A stretch of 64,000 bases of DNA from the NCBI GenBank assembly GCA_052061695.1, contig JBPZEY010000005.1; one strand, given 5' to 3'. Every line of letters begins with the position of its first letter. Position 1 is the first letter of the stretch. The notes beneath the pieces are model-generated. The model was not told where the DNA came from and did not search any database. It saw only the letters and a program-made list of their open reading frames with translations. Below are positions 16,447 through 25,343 of the stretch, piece by piece. Source of the stretch: Alkalicoccus luteus (GTDB lineage: Bacteria > Bacillota > Bacilli > Bacillales > Salisediminibacteriaceae). Position numbers and translations under genes: made by a program.

Positions 16447-16704
16447 CTACTCTTCTTTTTCAACAAAGGAGCTGAGGGCGCTGAGGGCTTCTTCTTCATC
16501 TGGACCGTCGGCTTTAATTGTAATACCCTTGTTTGCTCCTACGGCAATACTCATAATTCCCATGATGCTTTTTGCGTTCACGTTTTTTCCGTCTTTTTCA
16601 ATAAAAATATCTGCGTGAAATTTATTTGCTTCCTGCACGAACAGGGCAGCGGGCCTGGCTTGAAGACCTGTCTTTCGTTTTACTGTTACATTTTTTTCGA
16701 TCAT
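16447..16704 (-). CDS. crh: Catabolite repression HPr-like protein Crh
   Basis: 85 aa HPr homologue. The position of the phosphocarrier His15 of HPr is Gln15 here (KTGLQARPAALFV), the defining change of Crh, so it cannot take part in PTS transfer. Ser46 in NAKSIMG, the site used by HPr kinase, is kept. Ser46-phosphorylated Crh acts as a CcpA corepressor and is known to affect methylglyoxal synthase. ATG at 16704 follows AAAGGAGG. Its kinase HprK is encoded at 36.2-37.1 kb. Confidence 0.95.
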   Translation of the reverse strand: MIEKNVTVKRKTGLQARPAALFVQEANKFHADIFIEKDGKNVNAKSIMGIMSIAVGANKGITIKADGPDEEEALSALSSFVEKEE

Positions 16705-16779
16705 TGACTGATTCCTCCTTTGATTCATATCGGGATCATGACAAACGCTTACATCGCTGAGTAAGAAAGAAGCGGGGGA

Positions 16780-17721
16780 TTATACTTTTTCCCCCGCACG
16801 AAGCTTGTTGGCAAATTCTTCGATCTTGCGAAGCCGGTGATTGATTCCGGACTTGCTGACCGATCCACCCTTCAGCATTTCGCCAAGTTCCTTTAAGGAA
16901 ATATCCTGATGCTCAATCCGAAGCTCGGCCACTTCTCTCAGCTTATCCGGGAGCGCCTCCAGGCCGATCTCATCGCGGATAAAACGGATGTTTTCGACTT
17001 GACGCATGGCGGCTCCTACGGTTTTGTTCAAGTTCGCTGTTTCACAGTTCACTAGCCTGTTCACCGAATTTCGCATGTCCTTCATGATCCGCGTGTCCTC
17101 AAATCGCAGCAGCGCCTGATGGGCACCGATCACGTTTAAGAAGTCACTGATTTTCTCTCCTTCTTTCAAATAAAGCACGAAGCCCTTCTTGCGTTCGATC
17201 ATTTTAGCGGGAAGATAAAACTCCTGCATCAGCTCCATCAGCGAACGGGTATGCTCCTCGTAGAAGGAGAATATCTCCAAATGATAGGAAGCGGTGTCCG
17301 GATGATTGACCGATCCTCCGGCTAGAAATGCGCCGCGCAGGTAGGACCGCTTGCAGCACGTTTCACGGATCAGATCCTCGTCGATCGATCGCGTAAAGCT
17401 GAACGTTTCATCGACAATTTTCAGCGATTCGAGAAGCCGCCGTGCATCTTTTGAAATACGGACGACGTACACGTTGTTTTTCTTAAGCCGCATCTTTCTG
17501 CGGACGAGAAGCTCCACGTGAACCTCGAAAATCTTCTTGAGCAGCGTGTAAATTCGTCTTGCAATTGCTGCATTTTCTGTTTGAATATCAAGTGACATCT
17601 GCATGTTGCGAAGCGATACCGCTCCGTTCATGCGAACCAGCGCCGCAAGCTCAGCCTTCGAACAGCACGCGTCGGCCTCAAGCTGGGTTAATTCTTTTTT
17701 CGTCTGAGATGCAAATGACAT
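16780..17721 (-). CDS. whiA: DNA-binding protein WhiA
   Basis: 313 aa. N-terminal half resembles a catalytically dead LAGLIDADG homing-endonuclease fold (YLRGAFLAGGSVNHP). The C-terminal helix-turn-helix includes SLKELGEMLKGGSVSKSGINHRLRKIEEFA. It is widespread in Gram-positives; it affects division and chromosome segregation in B. subtilis. 26 bp after yvcK in the conserved rapZ-yvcK-whiA-crh cluster. Confidence 0.96.
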   Translation of the reverse strand: MSFASQTKKELTQLEADACCSKAELAALVRMNGAVSLRNMQMSLDIQTENAAIARRIYTLLKKIFEVHVELLVRRKMRLKKNNVYVVRISKDARRLLESLKIVDETFSFTRSIDEDLIRETCCKRSYLRGAFLAGGSVNHPDTASYHLEIFSFYEEHTRSLMELMQEFYLPAKMIERKKGFVLYLKEGEKISDFLNVIGAHQALLRFEDTRIMKDMRNSVNRLVNCETANLNKTVGAAMRQVENIRFIRDEIGLEALPDKLREVAELRIEHQDISLKELGEMLKGGSVSKSGINHRLRKIEEFANKLRAGEKV

Positions 17722-17747
17722 GCTTCATCCCTCCCCTCGGGAAGTCT

Positions 17748-18692
17748 CTACAGCAGGGATAAAAGCCGCTGGGAGACCTTCATTGCATCGTGGCGCAGCA
17801 GGCTGCCCGAGATGGTGAGCAGCCTGTCGGAAATGATAGTAACATCCATGTCCTTCAGTCTGTTTTCATCAACAGCGACGTGCGATGCGCCTTCTTCTTT
17901 ATACTTTTCCGCAAACGTCTCGGGAATTTCCTGTGTATTTAATAATACCGCATCTACTACGTTTGTGCCAACATGAGCATGTATCGCTTCGACATGATCG
18001 GCAACCGAATACCCGTCTGTTTCACCTGGCTGCGTCATCACGTTGCAGATATACACCTTCGGCACGTCCGACCGGATCAATGCTTCCTTCATGCCCGGCA
18101 CGAGCAGGTTCGGAATAATGCTCGTATACAGACTTCCGGGTCCGAGAACGATCAAATCCGCCTGCTCAATGGCATAAACAGCCTCTGCCATCGGGCGCGG
18201 CCACTCCGGCTCCAGGTACACCCGCTTGATCGGCTTGCCGACGGTGGGAATATTTGACTCTCCCCGGCAGACGGTTCCATCTGTGAATTCAGCTACGAGC
18301 GTTAAATGCTCATTGGAAGCAGGAATCACTTTCCCTTTCACATTCAGAACCCGGCTGATTTCCTGAACACCCTGGGCAAAGTCTCCTGTAATGCTGCTCA
18401 TCCCCGCCAGCAGCAGGTTCCCGAGCGAATGGCCGGTGAGCCCAGCGCCGTTGGTGAAGCGATGCTGAAACAATTCTTCTACAAGCGGCTCTACCTCTGA
18501 CAGTGCTACGAGCACGTTCCGCACATCTCCAGGAGGCGGGATATCAAGTTCTTCCCGCAGTCTGCCTGAGCTGCCGCCGTCATCCGCTACCGTTACAATC
18601 GCTGAAATATCAACTGGAAATGTCTTTAGACCGCGAAGAAGCACAGACAAACCGGTGCCTCCCCCGATCACGCAGACGTTCGCCCGTTTCAT
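17748..18692 (-). CDS. yvcK: YvcK family gluconeogenesis / cell-shape factor
   Basis: 314 aa UPF0052/CofD-like protein. It opens with VIGGGTGLSVLLRGLK (nucleotide-binding loop) followed by VADDGGSSGRLRE. In B. subtilis YvcK is needed for growth on gluconeogenic carbon sources and for correct PBP1 placement, and binds UDP-sugars. The start overlaps the rapZ stop by 4 bp. Confidence 0.95.
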   Translation of the reverse strand: MKRANVCVIGGGTGLSVLLRGLKTFPVDISAIVTVADDGGSSGRLREELDIPPPGDVRNVLVALSEVEPLVEELFQHRFTNGAGLTGHSLGNLLLAGMSSITGDFAQGVQEISRVLNVKGKVIPASNEHLTLVAEFTDGTVCRGESNIPTVGKPIKRVYLEPEWPRPMAEAVYAIEQADLIVLGPGSLYTSIIPNLLVPGMKEALIRSDVPKVYICNVMTQPGETDGYSVADHVEAIHAHVGTNVVDAVLLNTQEIPETFAEKYKEEGASHVAVDENRLKDMDVTIISDRLLTISGSLLRHDAMKVSQRLLSLL

Positions 18693-19585
18693 TTCTCGCG
18701 CCGTCCTTTTTCCACGTCGCGGTGCGACACATACGCCTGGTAGTCGAGCTCTGTGAGCCTCTTCTGAAAATACTCCGCCAGCGTAACGGAACGGTGCTTG
18801 CCTCCGGTACAGCCGATCGCAATCACCAGCTGGCTCTTTCCTTCCCGCTTATAGTGGGGGAGCATATATTGAAGCAAATCGTCCAGCTTTTCTACGAATT
18901 TTTTCGTTTCATCCCACTTGAGTACGTAGTCGGACACTTCTTGATCGAGACCGGTCAGCGGCCGCATGTGGTCAATGTAGTGCGGATTCGGCAGAAAACG
19001 TACATCGAACACGAGATCTGCATCAATCGGCAGCCCGTGCTTGAATCCGAAAGAAAGCACGTTTACCTGAAACGTATCTTTCTCCTCCGATGAAAATTGC
19101 TGCAAAATTCGTTCCCGCAGCTGCAGCGGCTTCAGACCGGTCGTATCGAGAATCACCTGTGCAGCACCTTTTAATTCATCCAGAAGCTCTCGTTCCGCAT
19201 GAATTCCGGTCAGCGGAGACGACTGTTCAGACAGCGGGTGTGAACGGCGGGTTTCTTTGTAGCGCTTAACGAGTGTTTCATCATCCGCATCCAGGTAAAG
19301 AATTTTCGGCGTCACCTTGGATTCTGCGCCTATCCGGTTCATCGTTTCAAACAGCTGATCAAAAAACTCACGGGCGCGCAGGTCAATCACAAGCGCCGCC
19401 TTCTGCATTTTTCCCGCTGAACTGTCGACAAGATCAATGAATTTTGGTATCAGCGCAGGGGGAAGGTTGTCGACACAAAAATACCCCATGTCCTCAAAGC
19501 TCTGTACAGCGACGGTTTTCCCTGCACCGGACATGCCGGTGATGATGACAAGTTCGAGTTCATTATGTTTAGCCACGTCTTCCAT
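18689..19585 (-). CDS. rapZ: RNase adapter RapZ / YvcJ nucleotide-binding protein
   Basis: 298 aa P-loop protein. Walker A GMSGAGKT is at 17-24, the N-terminal kinase-like domain is followed by a C-terminal domain with IAIGCTGGKHRSVTLAEYF. The Gram-positive YvcJ hydrolyses GTP and influences competence; in E. coli RapZ guides RNase E to the GlmZ small RNA. An equivalent RNA role here is not shown. It sits between yvcI and yvcK. Confidence 0.95.
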   Translation of the reverse strand: MEDVAKHNELELVIITGMSGAGKTVAVQSFEDMGYFCVDNLPPALIPKFIDLVDSSAGKMQKAALVIDLRAREFFDQLFETMNRIGAESKVTPKILYLDADDETLVKRYKETRRSHPLSEQSSPLTGIHAERELLDELKGAAQVILDTTGLKPLQLRERILQQFSSEEKDTFQVNVLSFGFKHGLPIDADLVFDVRFLPNPHYIDHMRPLTGLDQEVSDYVLKWDETKKFVEKLDDLLQYMLPHYKREGKSQLVIAIGCTGGKHRSVTLAEYFQKRLTELDYQAYVSHRDVEKGRREK

Positions 19586-19597
19586 TCCCTTCTGCCT

Positions 19598-20077
19598 CTA
19601 AAGTCGTCTCCCATTCAATTCAAACACTGCTTCCTGCAGCTCCCGGTGATGATTGTAAATCAGCGTGCCATACAAGAGCCCCGGTTCGTTCATAACTGCG
19701 TTGACGGCCTTCCGGTCCGCTTCGTCCATCGGAATATCGCTCAATCCCGATACCGGGATCCAATCAAGCTCTCCTTCAGGCGACCGGCTGCGCAGCGTGC
19801 CACTGAATCCTTTTGCGTAGAACAGAAACATCGTGCGTTTTTCCACGTAGCTTTCGCCATCGGTCACAAGGTGCGTTAAAATACCGCGCAGCTCCGGACG
19901 TCTGATCGTAAGTCCGGTTTCTTCGTATACTTCCCGGGCAGCCGCTTCCGGCGCCAGTTCTTCATGCTCCATTTTACCGCCCGGCACATACCACCAGCCG
20001 CGCTTCGGCTTTTTGATCATGAGAAGCCGTCCTTCATACTCAATCATACAATTCGTAATCCGCTGCAACGTCTCCAC
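19598..20077 (-). CDS. yvcI: Nudix hydrolase (YvcI-like)
   Basis: 159 aa. The Nudix box G-x5-E-x7-REV-x-EE-x-GL is complete at 34-56, and the start of the fold reads TNCMIEYEGRLLMIKKPKRGWWYVPGG. It should hydrolyse a nucleoside diphosphate derivative; the Bacillus homologues have been linked to 8-oxo-dGTP-type or RNA substrates, but the sequence does not decide. First gene of the rapZ-yvcK-whiA-crh group, about 210 bp downstream of trxB. Confidence 0.92.
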   Translation of the reverse strand: METLQRITNCMIEYEGRLLMIKKPKRGWWYVPGGKMEHEELAPEAAAREVYEETGLTIRRPELRGILTHLVTDGESYVEKRTMFLFYAKGFSGTLRSRSPEGELDWIPVSGLSDIPMDEADRKAVNAVMNEPGLLYGTLIYNHHRELQEAVFELNGRRL

Positions 20078-20165
20078 CTCCGAAACTTCCTAAGCTGTTT
20101 CCAGTATACTACAAAATTCGAACGGATTAAAAAGCAATCAGCTGAGCCGGTCCGGCCTCGAAAAC

Positions 20166-20198
20166 AAAAAAAGGGCACGGACTGCGGTCGTCCGTGCC
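20166..20198 (-). terminator. terminator of trxB
   Basis: Minus strand: perfect 9-bp stem GGCACGGAC/GTCCGTGCC with a 7-nt loop, then a C and seven T. It separates trxB from yvcI, so the yvcI group needs its own promoter in 20078-20165. Confidence 0.85.
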
Positions 20199-20291
20199 GA
20201 AAAACAATATAAAAGGGGGTCAATTACAATCCCTAGTATAACGAATCATTGTTGCACATTGGTTACAGCTCAATTAAAGAGTCATTACGAT

Positions 20292-21251
20292 TTAGACAGA
20301 CTCTTTTTCCGTTTGCAGCTCTTCCATCAGGTTTTCAATATAATGCTGGGCAGACTGTGCTGCAATACTGCCGTCCCCTGTTGCGGTGACGATCTGGCGG
20401 AGCATCTTATCACGGATGTCGCCTGCTGCAAAAATGCCCGGAATGTCAGTCTGCATGTCGCCGTCTGTGACAACGTACCCTTCTTTATTCGTAATGCCGA
20501 GATCAATAAACGGTTTGTTCAGGGGCAGCATGCCGATATAGACGAACACGCCGTCCGTTTTATACTCTTTTTCGGACCCGTCTTTCTTATTAATCAGCGT
20601 CACACTGCCGACTTTTCCGTTTTCCTCGTGAATTTCTTTTAACACGTGGCTCCAGATAAAGTCGATCTTTTCGTTATTAAAGGCACGGTCCTGCAGTATT
20701 TTCTGTGCCCGCAGCTCGTCGCGGCGGTGCACCACCGTAACCTTGCTCGCAAAACGCGTCAGATAGACGGCTTCTTCAACCGCTGAATCTCCTCCGCCGA
20801 TAACAAAGAGCTCTTTCTCTTTGAAGAAAGCTCCGTCACATACGGCACAATAGGAAACACCGCGTCCGCCGAGTTCTTCTTCACCCGGCACACCGATTTT
20901 TTTATATTCGGCACCAGTAGAAATGATAATGGAACGTGTTTTAATTTCACCGTTTCCGAGAACAATTGTTTTGTACTCGCGTCCATCTTTAATTTCCTGG
21001 ACATCCCCATACTTGTATTCCGCACCAAACTTTGTTGCATGCTCAAACATTTTGTTTGAAAGATCCGGTCCGAGAATATGATCGTAGCCCGGATAGTTTT
21101 CGACTTCTTCTGTATTGGCCATTTGACCTCCAGGCATGCCGCGCTCAAGCATGACAGTGGACAAGTTTGCACGGGACGTATAGACGGCAGCCGTCATACC
21201 GGCAGGTCCTGCACCGATAATCACTACATCATAAATGGTTTCTTCACTCAT
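20292..21251 (-). CDS. trxB: Thioredoxin reductase
   Basis: 319 aa flavoenzyme reducing thioredoxin with NADPH. FAD-binding GAGPAGMTAA near residue 13; redox-active CAVC in YCAVCDGAFF; NADPH loop GGGDSAVEEA; C-terminal FAD motif GIFAAGDIRD. Full-length, low-molecular-weight type. It is flanked by the TPR gene upstream and its own terminator downstream, the order known in B. subtilis (yvcD-trxB-yvcI). Confidence 0.97.
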   Translation of the reverse strand: MSEETIYDVVIIGAGPAGMTAAVYTSRANLSTVMLERGMPGGQMANTEEVENYPGYDHILGPDLSNKMFEHATKFGAEYKYGDVQEIKDGREYKTIVLGNGEIKTRSIIISTGAEYKKIGVPGEEELGGRGVSYCAVCDGAFFKEKELFVIGGGDSAVEEAVYLTRFASKVTVVHRRDELRAQKILQDRAFNNEKIDFIWSHVLKEIHEENGKVGSVTLINKKDGSEKEYKTDGVFVYIGMLPLNKPFIDLGITNKEGYVVTDGDMQTDIPGIFAAGDIRDKMLRQIVTATGDGSIAAQSAQHYIENLMEELQTEKESV

Positions 21252-21389
21252 TGTTTCACTCTCCTATACGTAATTAATTCCCCTGGATTTCTGATGAACT
21301 GTCTTCATCCTAAAGAATTTGCAGATGCGTGTCCACTTATCTGCTCATATACCCCCACAGGCATACAAAACGTGATCATGACAAGGTTT

Positions 21390-22388
21390 TTAATACGTCC
21401 AATCCTCCATCCAGGCATCTGCCTCTACAGAACGAAGCTTCATAAACCGCTCCCGTTTTTCGGGCTGCATCGAAGCCGCCTGCTCCCAAAGTCTTGACGC
21501 CCGGCTCTCATAGCCCGCATATTTTGCGGCTGCAGCAAGCTGATGCAGGTAAACCGCCCGTTCGACCGGCACGGATTCGCGGAGCAGGTGATACGCCCGC
21601 TTGAAGCACCCTGCCGCAAACAGCACTTTTGCGAGCACGTAGCGCTCCCAGCGATCCATCGGATAAAGACCGGCAAGATCTGCTTCCAGCTCTTCTTTCG
21701 TCCGGCTTCCCTGCATAAGCGTCCCAAGCTCCAGCAGGCATCGCGCACTCGTATCCGCACCTTCTTTTTCCATTAAGTTGTTCAGGATATCGGCCGCTTC
21801 TTCAAATTTCCCCTGCCGAATCTGTGCTTCCGCCAGCACACCGTACATGAACCAGCAGCGGCTCTGTTCGGCTGTGAAGCGGAGCGCCTCTTCCTCTGCT
21901 TCTGCGAACTGCCCCTCGTGCAGCAGCATAACAGCGTGTGCGGTAAATGGATCCGTACGGTGCCGGTCCGTATGTTCCTGGCCCAGCTCTACTTTCAGCA
22001 AATAGTGCAGGGCATCGGCATCCTCCCGGAAATCTCCCGTGCAGTCCAGTTCCATGTACATTTCCAAATAGGCCTTCGCTTCTTCAAACTCCCCGCTGTG
22101 TGCCAGATTGTTCGCAAGGAAAAAGTAGCTTTCGCTCATCGACGGATCAACGTCTTCAATAATCTGCCGCAGCCATCGGTTGGAGGACGAGTAGTCGCCT
22201 TCCTCCGCTAGCAGAATGGCGAGCTGGCAAAGAAATACGGGCTCTTCCGGGTCCATGTCCACAGCACGCTTGATCAGATGAATGGATTTAGCTGTCTGTT
22301 TATTCTGGTACGCTTCAATACCCTTTTTATAAAAAAAACTACCATCCCTCATGAAAGGGATGACTTGCGCGTTTCTCGTCTGCGTCAT
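21390..22388 (-). CDS. TPR repeat protein (YvcD-like)
   Basis: 332 aa soluble protein made mostly of helical tetratricopeptide-type repeats: for example FYKKGIEAYQNKQTAKSIHLIKRAVDMDPEEP, AILLAEEGDYSSSNRWLRQIIE and FLANNLAHSGEFEEAKAYLE. No signal peptide or enzyme motif. The ATG at 22388 has GGAGG 10 nt upstream; an in-frame ATG 33 bp earlier has no ribosome site. Position upstream of trxB matches B. subtilis yvcD, whose function is unknown. Likely a protein-interaction scaffold. Confidence 0.85.
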   Translation of the reverse strand: MTQTRNAQVIPFMRDGSFFYKKGIEAYQNKQTAKSIHLIKRAVDMDPEEPVFLCQLAILLAEEGDYSSSNRWLRQIIEDVDPSMSESYFFLANNLAHSGEFEEAKAYLEMYMELDCTGDFREDADALHYLLKVELGQEHTDRHRTDPFTAHAVMLLHEGQFAEAEEEALRFTAEQSRCWFMYGVLAEAQIRQGKFEEAADILNNLMEKEGADTSARCLLELGTLMQGSRTKEELEADLAGLYPMDRWERYVLAKVLFAAGCFKRAYHLLRESVPVERAVYLHQLAAAAKYAGYESRASRLWEQAASMQPEKRERFMKLRSVEADAWMEDWTY

Positions 22389-22433
22389 GGAGACACGTCC
22401 TCCGTTCAGAAAATCGGTCATTTTTCTTTAAGA

Positions 22434-22462
22434 AGTATAACATGCACGGCACACGCGGACAA
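22434..22462 (-). promoter_or_regulatory. sigma-A promoter of the TPR gene
   Basis: Minus strand: -35 TTGTCC (22457-22462), 17-bp spacer, -10 TATACT (22434-22439), about 45 bp upstream of the ATG. It faces away from the sigma-B-like promoter 60 bp to the right. Confidence 0.65.
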
Positions 22463-22520
22463 TGTGATTTTCCACTCTTTCTCGCGGTTGGGATTTTTTT
22501 CTGAATATTGGTGCAGATGG

Positions 22521-22545
22521 GTTAGACACGTTGTATAACGGGTAT
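22521..22545 (+). promoter_or_regulatory. sigma-B-like promoter of the ICMT-crt pair
   Basis: GTTAGA, 13-bp spacer, GGGTAT. The -10 is a perfect sigma-B hexamer and the -35 matches GTTTAA at four of six bases, with spacing in the accepted 12-15 range. Transcription would begin near 22553, about 53 nt before the ATG at 22606. A sigma-A alternative (TTGGTG-N18-TATAAC) overlaps it. Confidence 0.55.
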
Positions 22546-22605
22546 GGGAGGAAAGAGCCGCAAACTGGCTTCCTACATATATCAGGCAGAACGGAGCTGG
22601 GACGC

Positions 22606-23157
22606 ATGCCGCTTTATGACATTATTTTCACTGCCCTTTCGATTATCTGGGTGCTCGAATTTCTCTTATTTAAAAGCCGCAGAAATACTGACCGGTCAGA
22701 ACGCGGATCGTTTCCGTGGATCATGACAGCTGCTGTTTCTGCTGTCATTTTATCCATCGTGAGCCGCGAGGCCGGTCTTCTTACGTTCGGCGGTGCAGGT
22801 TTACTGACAGCTGGACTCATTCTCTATGCTTCCGGGATCGCGCTCCGCTACTGGGGCATTCTTGCGCTCGGCAGGCAGTTCACACGCGGTGTACAAGTCC
22901 GGGAGGGCGATCAGCTCGTCAGTCACGGGCCGTTCCGGCTGCTCCGCCACCCGCTCTATACCGGCCTGCTTCTGCTGTTAGCCGGTTTTGCCCTGTTCAT
23001 GACGAGCCTGCCCGGACTTGCTATCGTGCTGTTTGTGTTTCTGCCGCTTTTGCTTAAGCGGATTCGCGATGAGGAAGCGGCGCTTACACGCTCGTTTGGC
23101 AGCACGTATCAGGAGTGGCTGGAAGGCCGCTATCGAATTTTACCGTTTATTTATTAA
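22606..23157 (+). CDS. Isoprenylcysteine carboxyl methyltransferase-like membrane protein
   Basis: 183 aa with about four transmembrane helices. The C-terminal half has the ICMT/PEMT-type SAM-binding pattern: LVSHGPFRLLRHPLYTGLLL (105-124) followed by RIRDEEAALTRSFGSTYQEW (152-171). Members methylate carboxylates or amines of membrane-embedded substrates; most bacterial ones have no assigned substrate. The ATG at 22606 follows GGAG by 9 nt; an in-frame upstream start at 22531 would precede the predicted transcription start. 98 bp upstream of the carotenoid gene, same strand, so probably cotranscribed. Confidence 0.8.
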   Translation: MPLYDIIFTALSIIWVLEFLLFKSRRNTDRSERGSFPWIMTAAVSAVILSIVSREAGLLTFGGAGLLTAGLILYASGIALRYWGILALGRQFTRGVQVREGDQLVSHGPFRLLRHPLYTGLLLLLAGFALFMTSLPGLAIVLFVFLPLLLKRIRDEEAALTRSFGSTYQEWLEGRYRILPFIY

Positions 23158-23255
23158 ACTTAGGCTGCAGCAGCTGGGTACGTCCCCTGCACGGCGGCTT
23201 TTGCAGACATCCACGATCGACAGACTACACTAGTAAATATGGAGGTGCGGGAAAG

Positions 23256-24767
23256 ATGACAGTGAAACAAAAAGCAGTGGTGATCGGGGCCGGACTCGGC
23301 GGCCTTTCAGCAGCAATGAGACTGGCCGGAGACGGCTATGACGTAACAGTCCTCGAAAAAAACGAGCGGATCGGCGGCAAGCTGAACCAGCGCAGCGGAA
23401 AGGGGTTTACGTTTGATACGGGACCTTCCATTCTGACGATGCCCTGGGTGCTCGAGCAGCTGTTTAACAGCGTCCACCGCAATGTCGATGATTACATGGA
23501 CATTGTCCGTATCGAGCCGCAGTGGAAAACATTTTTCGAGGACGGTACGACACTGAACGTGCTGTCCGATATACCGGATATGCTGAATGAAATGAAGAAA
23601 GTGAAGCCCGATCCGGGACACTCCTTTATGAAGTTCCTCAGCTATTCCCAGGACATGTACGATCTTTGTATGAAAAGCTTTTACAAAACGAGCATCACGG
23701 GGTTAAAAGATTTAAAGCAGCAGCATACGCTGAAGGAGCTGCTTTCCATGGATCCATTTAATACCGTTGCTGACAGCACGAAAAAGCATTTCGACAACAA
23801 ATACTTGGAGCAGCTGTTCAACTTTTTCGTTATGTACGTCGGCTCTAATCCGTACCAGTCGCCCGCCATTTTGAACCAGCTCGTTTACGTTCAGCTTGGA
23901 CTCGGCATTCATTACGTAAAGGGCGGCATGTACAACATCGCACGCGGCATGAAAAACGTGCTGGACGAACTGCGCGTCGACGTCCGCACCGATACACCCG
24001 TTTCCCATATCCACCTGGAGAATGATGCGGCTACCGGCGTTGTTACGGAAGACGGCGACTACGTTCCGGCTGATATCGTCGTCTCCAATCTGGAAGTCAT
24101 TCCGGCCTATGAGACGCTTCTTCCGAAAAACGGGCGCACGAAAAAGGAAGTGAAATCACTCTCGAAAACATATGAACCGACCGTTTCCGGACTTGTCCTG
24201 CTGCTGGGCACCGACCGCGAGTTCCCGCAGCTTGAGCATCACAATTTCTTCTTCTCAGAAGATCCGGAGAAGGAATTCAAACAAATTTTTGAAAAAGGGG
24301 TGCCGGCTGATGATCCAACGATTTATATTGGGGTTTCTTCTAAAACCGATCCTTCGCAGGCTCCGGAAGGGAAGGAAAACCTCTTCGTTCTCACCCACGT
24401 CCCGCCAAAGACCGCGATGAAGAAAAAAGGAGACTGGGACCGCTACAGGGAAGTCGTCCTCGACAAGCTGGAGCGAATGGGGCTGACCGGACTGCGCAGT
24501 TCTATTGAATTTGAATATGAATTCAATCCGGATACGCTGGAAGAGCTTTACGGTGCCAACGGCGGATCCATTTACGGGATCGCCGCCAACAAGGATACGA
24601 ACGGCGGCTTTAAAATTCCGGCACGCAGCCAGCTGTATGATAATCTCTACTTCAGCGGCGGATCCACTCATCCTGGCGGCGGAGTGCCGATGGTTACCCT
24701 ATCCGGCCAGCTGACAGCTGATCTGATCAAAGAAGACCAAAAAGCAAAGGCTAAAAAAGCACAGTAA
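23256..24767 (+). CDS. CrtI/CrtN-type carotenoid desaturase or oxygenase
   Basis: 503 aa FAD-dependent amine-oxidase-fold enzyme of carotenoid synthesis. N-terminal dinucleotide fold VVIGAGLGGLSAAMRLA...VTVLEKNERIGGKL; FDTGPSILTMP; C-terminal NLYFSGGSTHPGGGVPMVTLSG, the carotenoid-desaturase signature. Bacillaceae usually make C30 diapophytoene-derived pigments, where close relatives are either desaturases (CrtN) or terminal-methyl oxygenases (CrtP/CrtNb); sequence alone does not separate them here. No crtM synthase is within the window. The ATG at 23256 has GGAGG upstream; longer in-frame starts overlap the previous gene. Confidence 0.88.
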   Translation: MTVKQKAVVIGAGLGGLSAAMRLAGDGYDVTVLEKNERIGGKLNQRSGKGFTFDTGPSILTMPWVLEQLFNSVHRNVDDYMDIVRIEPQWKTFFEDGTTLNVLSDIPDMLNEMKKVKPDPGHSFMKFLSYSQDMYDLCMKSFYKTSITGLKDLKQQHTLKELLSMDPFNTVADSTKKHFDNKYLEQLFNFFVMYVGSNPYQSPAILNQLVYVQLGLGIHYVKGGMYNIARGMKNVLDELRVDVRTDTPVSHIHLENDAATGVVTEDGDYVPADIVVSNLEVIPAYETLLPKNGRTKKEVKSLSKTYEPTVSGLVLLLGTDREFPQLEHHNFFFSEDPEKEFKQIFEKGVPADDPTIYIGVSSKTDPSQAPEGKENLFVLTHVPPKTAMKKKGDWDRYREVVLDKLERMGLTGLRSSIEFEYEFNPDTLEELYGANGGSIYGIAANKDTNGGFKIPARSQLYDNLYFSGGSTHPGGGVPMVTLSGQLTADLIKEDQKAKAKKAQ

Positions 24768-24775
24768 CTACCAAA

Positions 24776-24806
24776 AGACCGGTACAAGGCATTTTCGTAC
24801 CGGTCT
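24776..24806 (+). terminator. hairpin after the carotenoid gene (copy A)
   Basis: Perfect 10-bp stem AGACCGGTAC/GTACCGGTCT, 9 bp after the stop codon. It lacks a proper T-run. It is nearly the same sequence as the hairpin at 25344-25380, which does have one. Confidence 0.6.
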
Positions 24807-25343
24807 TCAGGCTGTTGAAAAAGCCTTTCGACTTACATGTTTATTCGTTTTGTAGTATTTCCCCTCTGCTTACCTAGCCTGCCGTGGGCTGGCCTTCAGC
24901 TATTTCTTAGGGGGATCTCCTTTCTGCAGGGAGGATGGCGCGGCTTCACTCGGACACAGGCTTCTCACCAGAAGCCTTCAAAAGCCAGTCCGGTTCTGCT
25001 TGTTGGGGACCAACGTCAGAACAGGCAGACGCGACTGCTTTTTTTACATTTATCATGAATATGATGAAGTACGGTCACCCCGATTCAACATCGAAACGTC
25101 CCATCGGGAAGGTTCTATCCTGTATGGAAGCCGATCGTGCAGTCCTAATCGGGTACGTGAAACAGACTGCCAGCTGCCGACATCGAAGGACCTCGACTCC
25201 AGGAGGATCAGAAGAACGAGGCGAAGATCCAGCGCTTCCGACGGAAGAAGGAAGAGCCGAGCCCGTTCCCTCCGGAAAGCGAGTGTCCGCAGATACAGGC
25301 AGATGCAACGTTACTCACCTGAAATGACTTTATCCACATTCTG
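24807..25343. other. gene-free stretch between two similar hairpins
   Basis: No convincing gene. Short open frames on both strands have no recognised motif, no ribosome site and biased Arg/Ser composition. It begins GGCTGTTGAAAAAGCC, which resembles sequence often found at the edges of transposase genes in Bacillaceae (weak recollection, not proof), and has a hairpin AGGCTTCT/AGAAGCCT at 24958-24977. It may be a worn-down mobile element or a duplicated 3' region. Confidence 0.4.

Noticed and set aside
23115..23255. N-terminal extension of the carotenoid enzyme by 47 residues
   Set aside because: It overlaps the end of the methyltransferase gene in another frame, has no ribosome site, and the conserved FAD-binding start fits the ATG at 23256.
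24935..25327. 130-codon open frame on the plus strand in the crt/channel spacer, with alternative frames at 25000-25344 and on the minus strand
   Set aside because: No ribosome site, no recognised motif, composition typical of chance frames in GC-rich DNA, and overlapping frames of equal quality on both strands.
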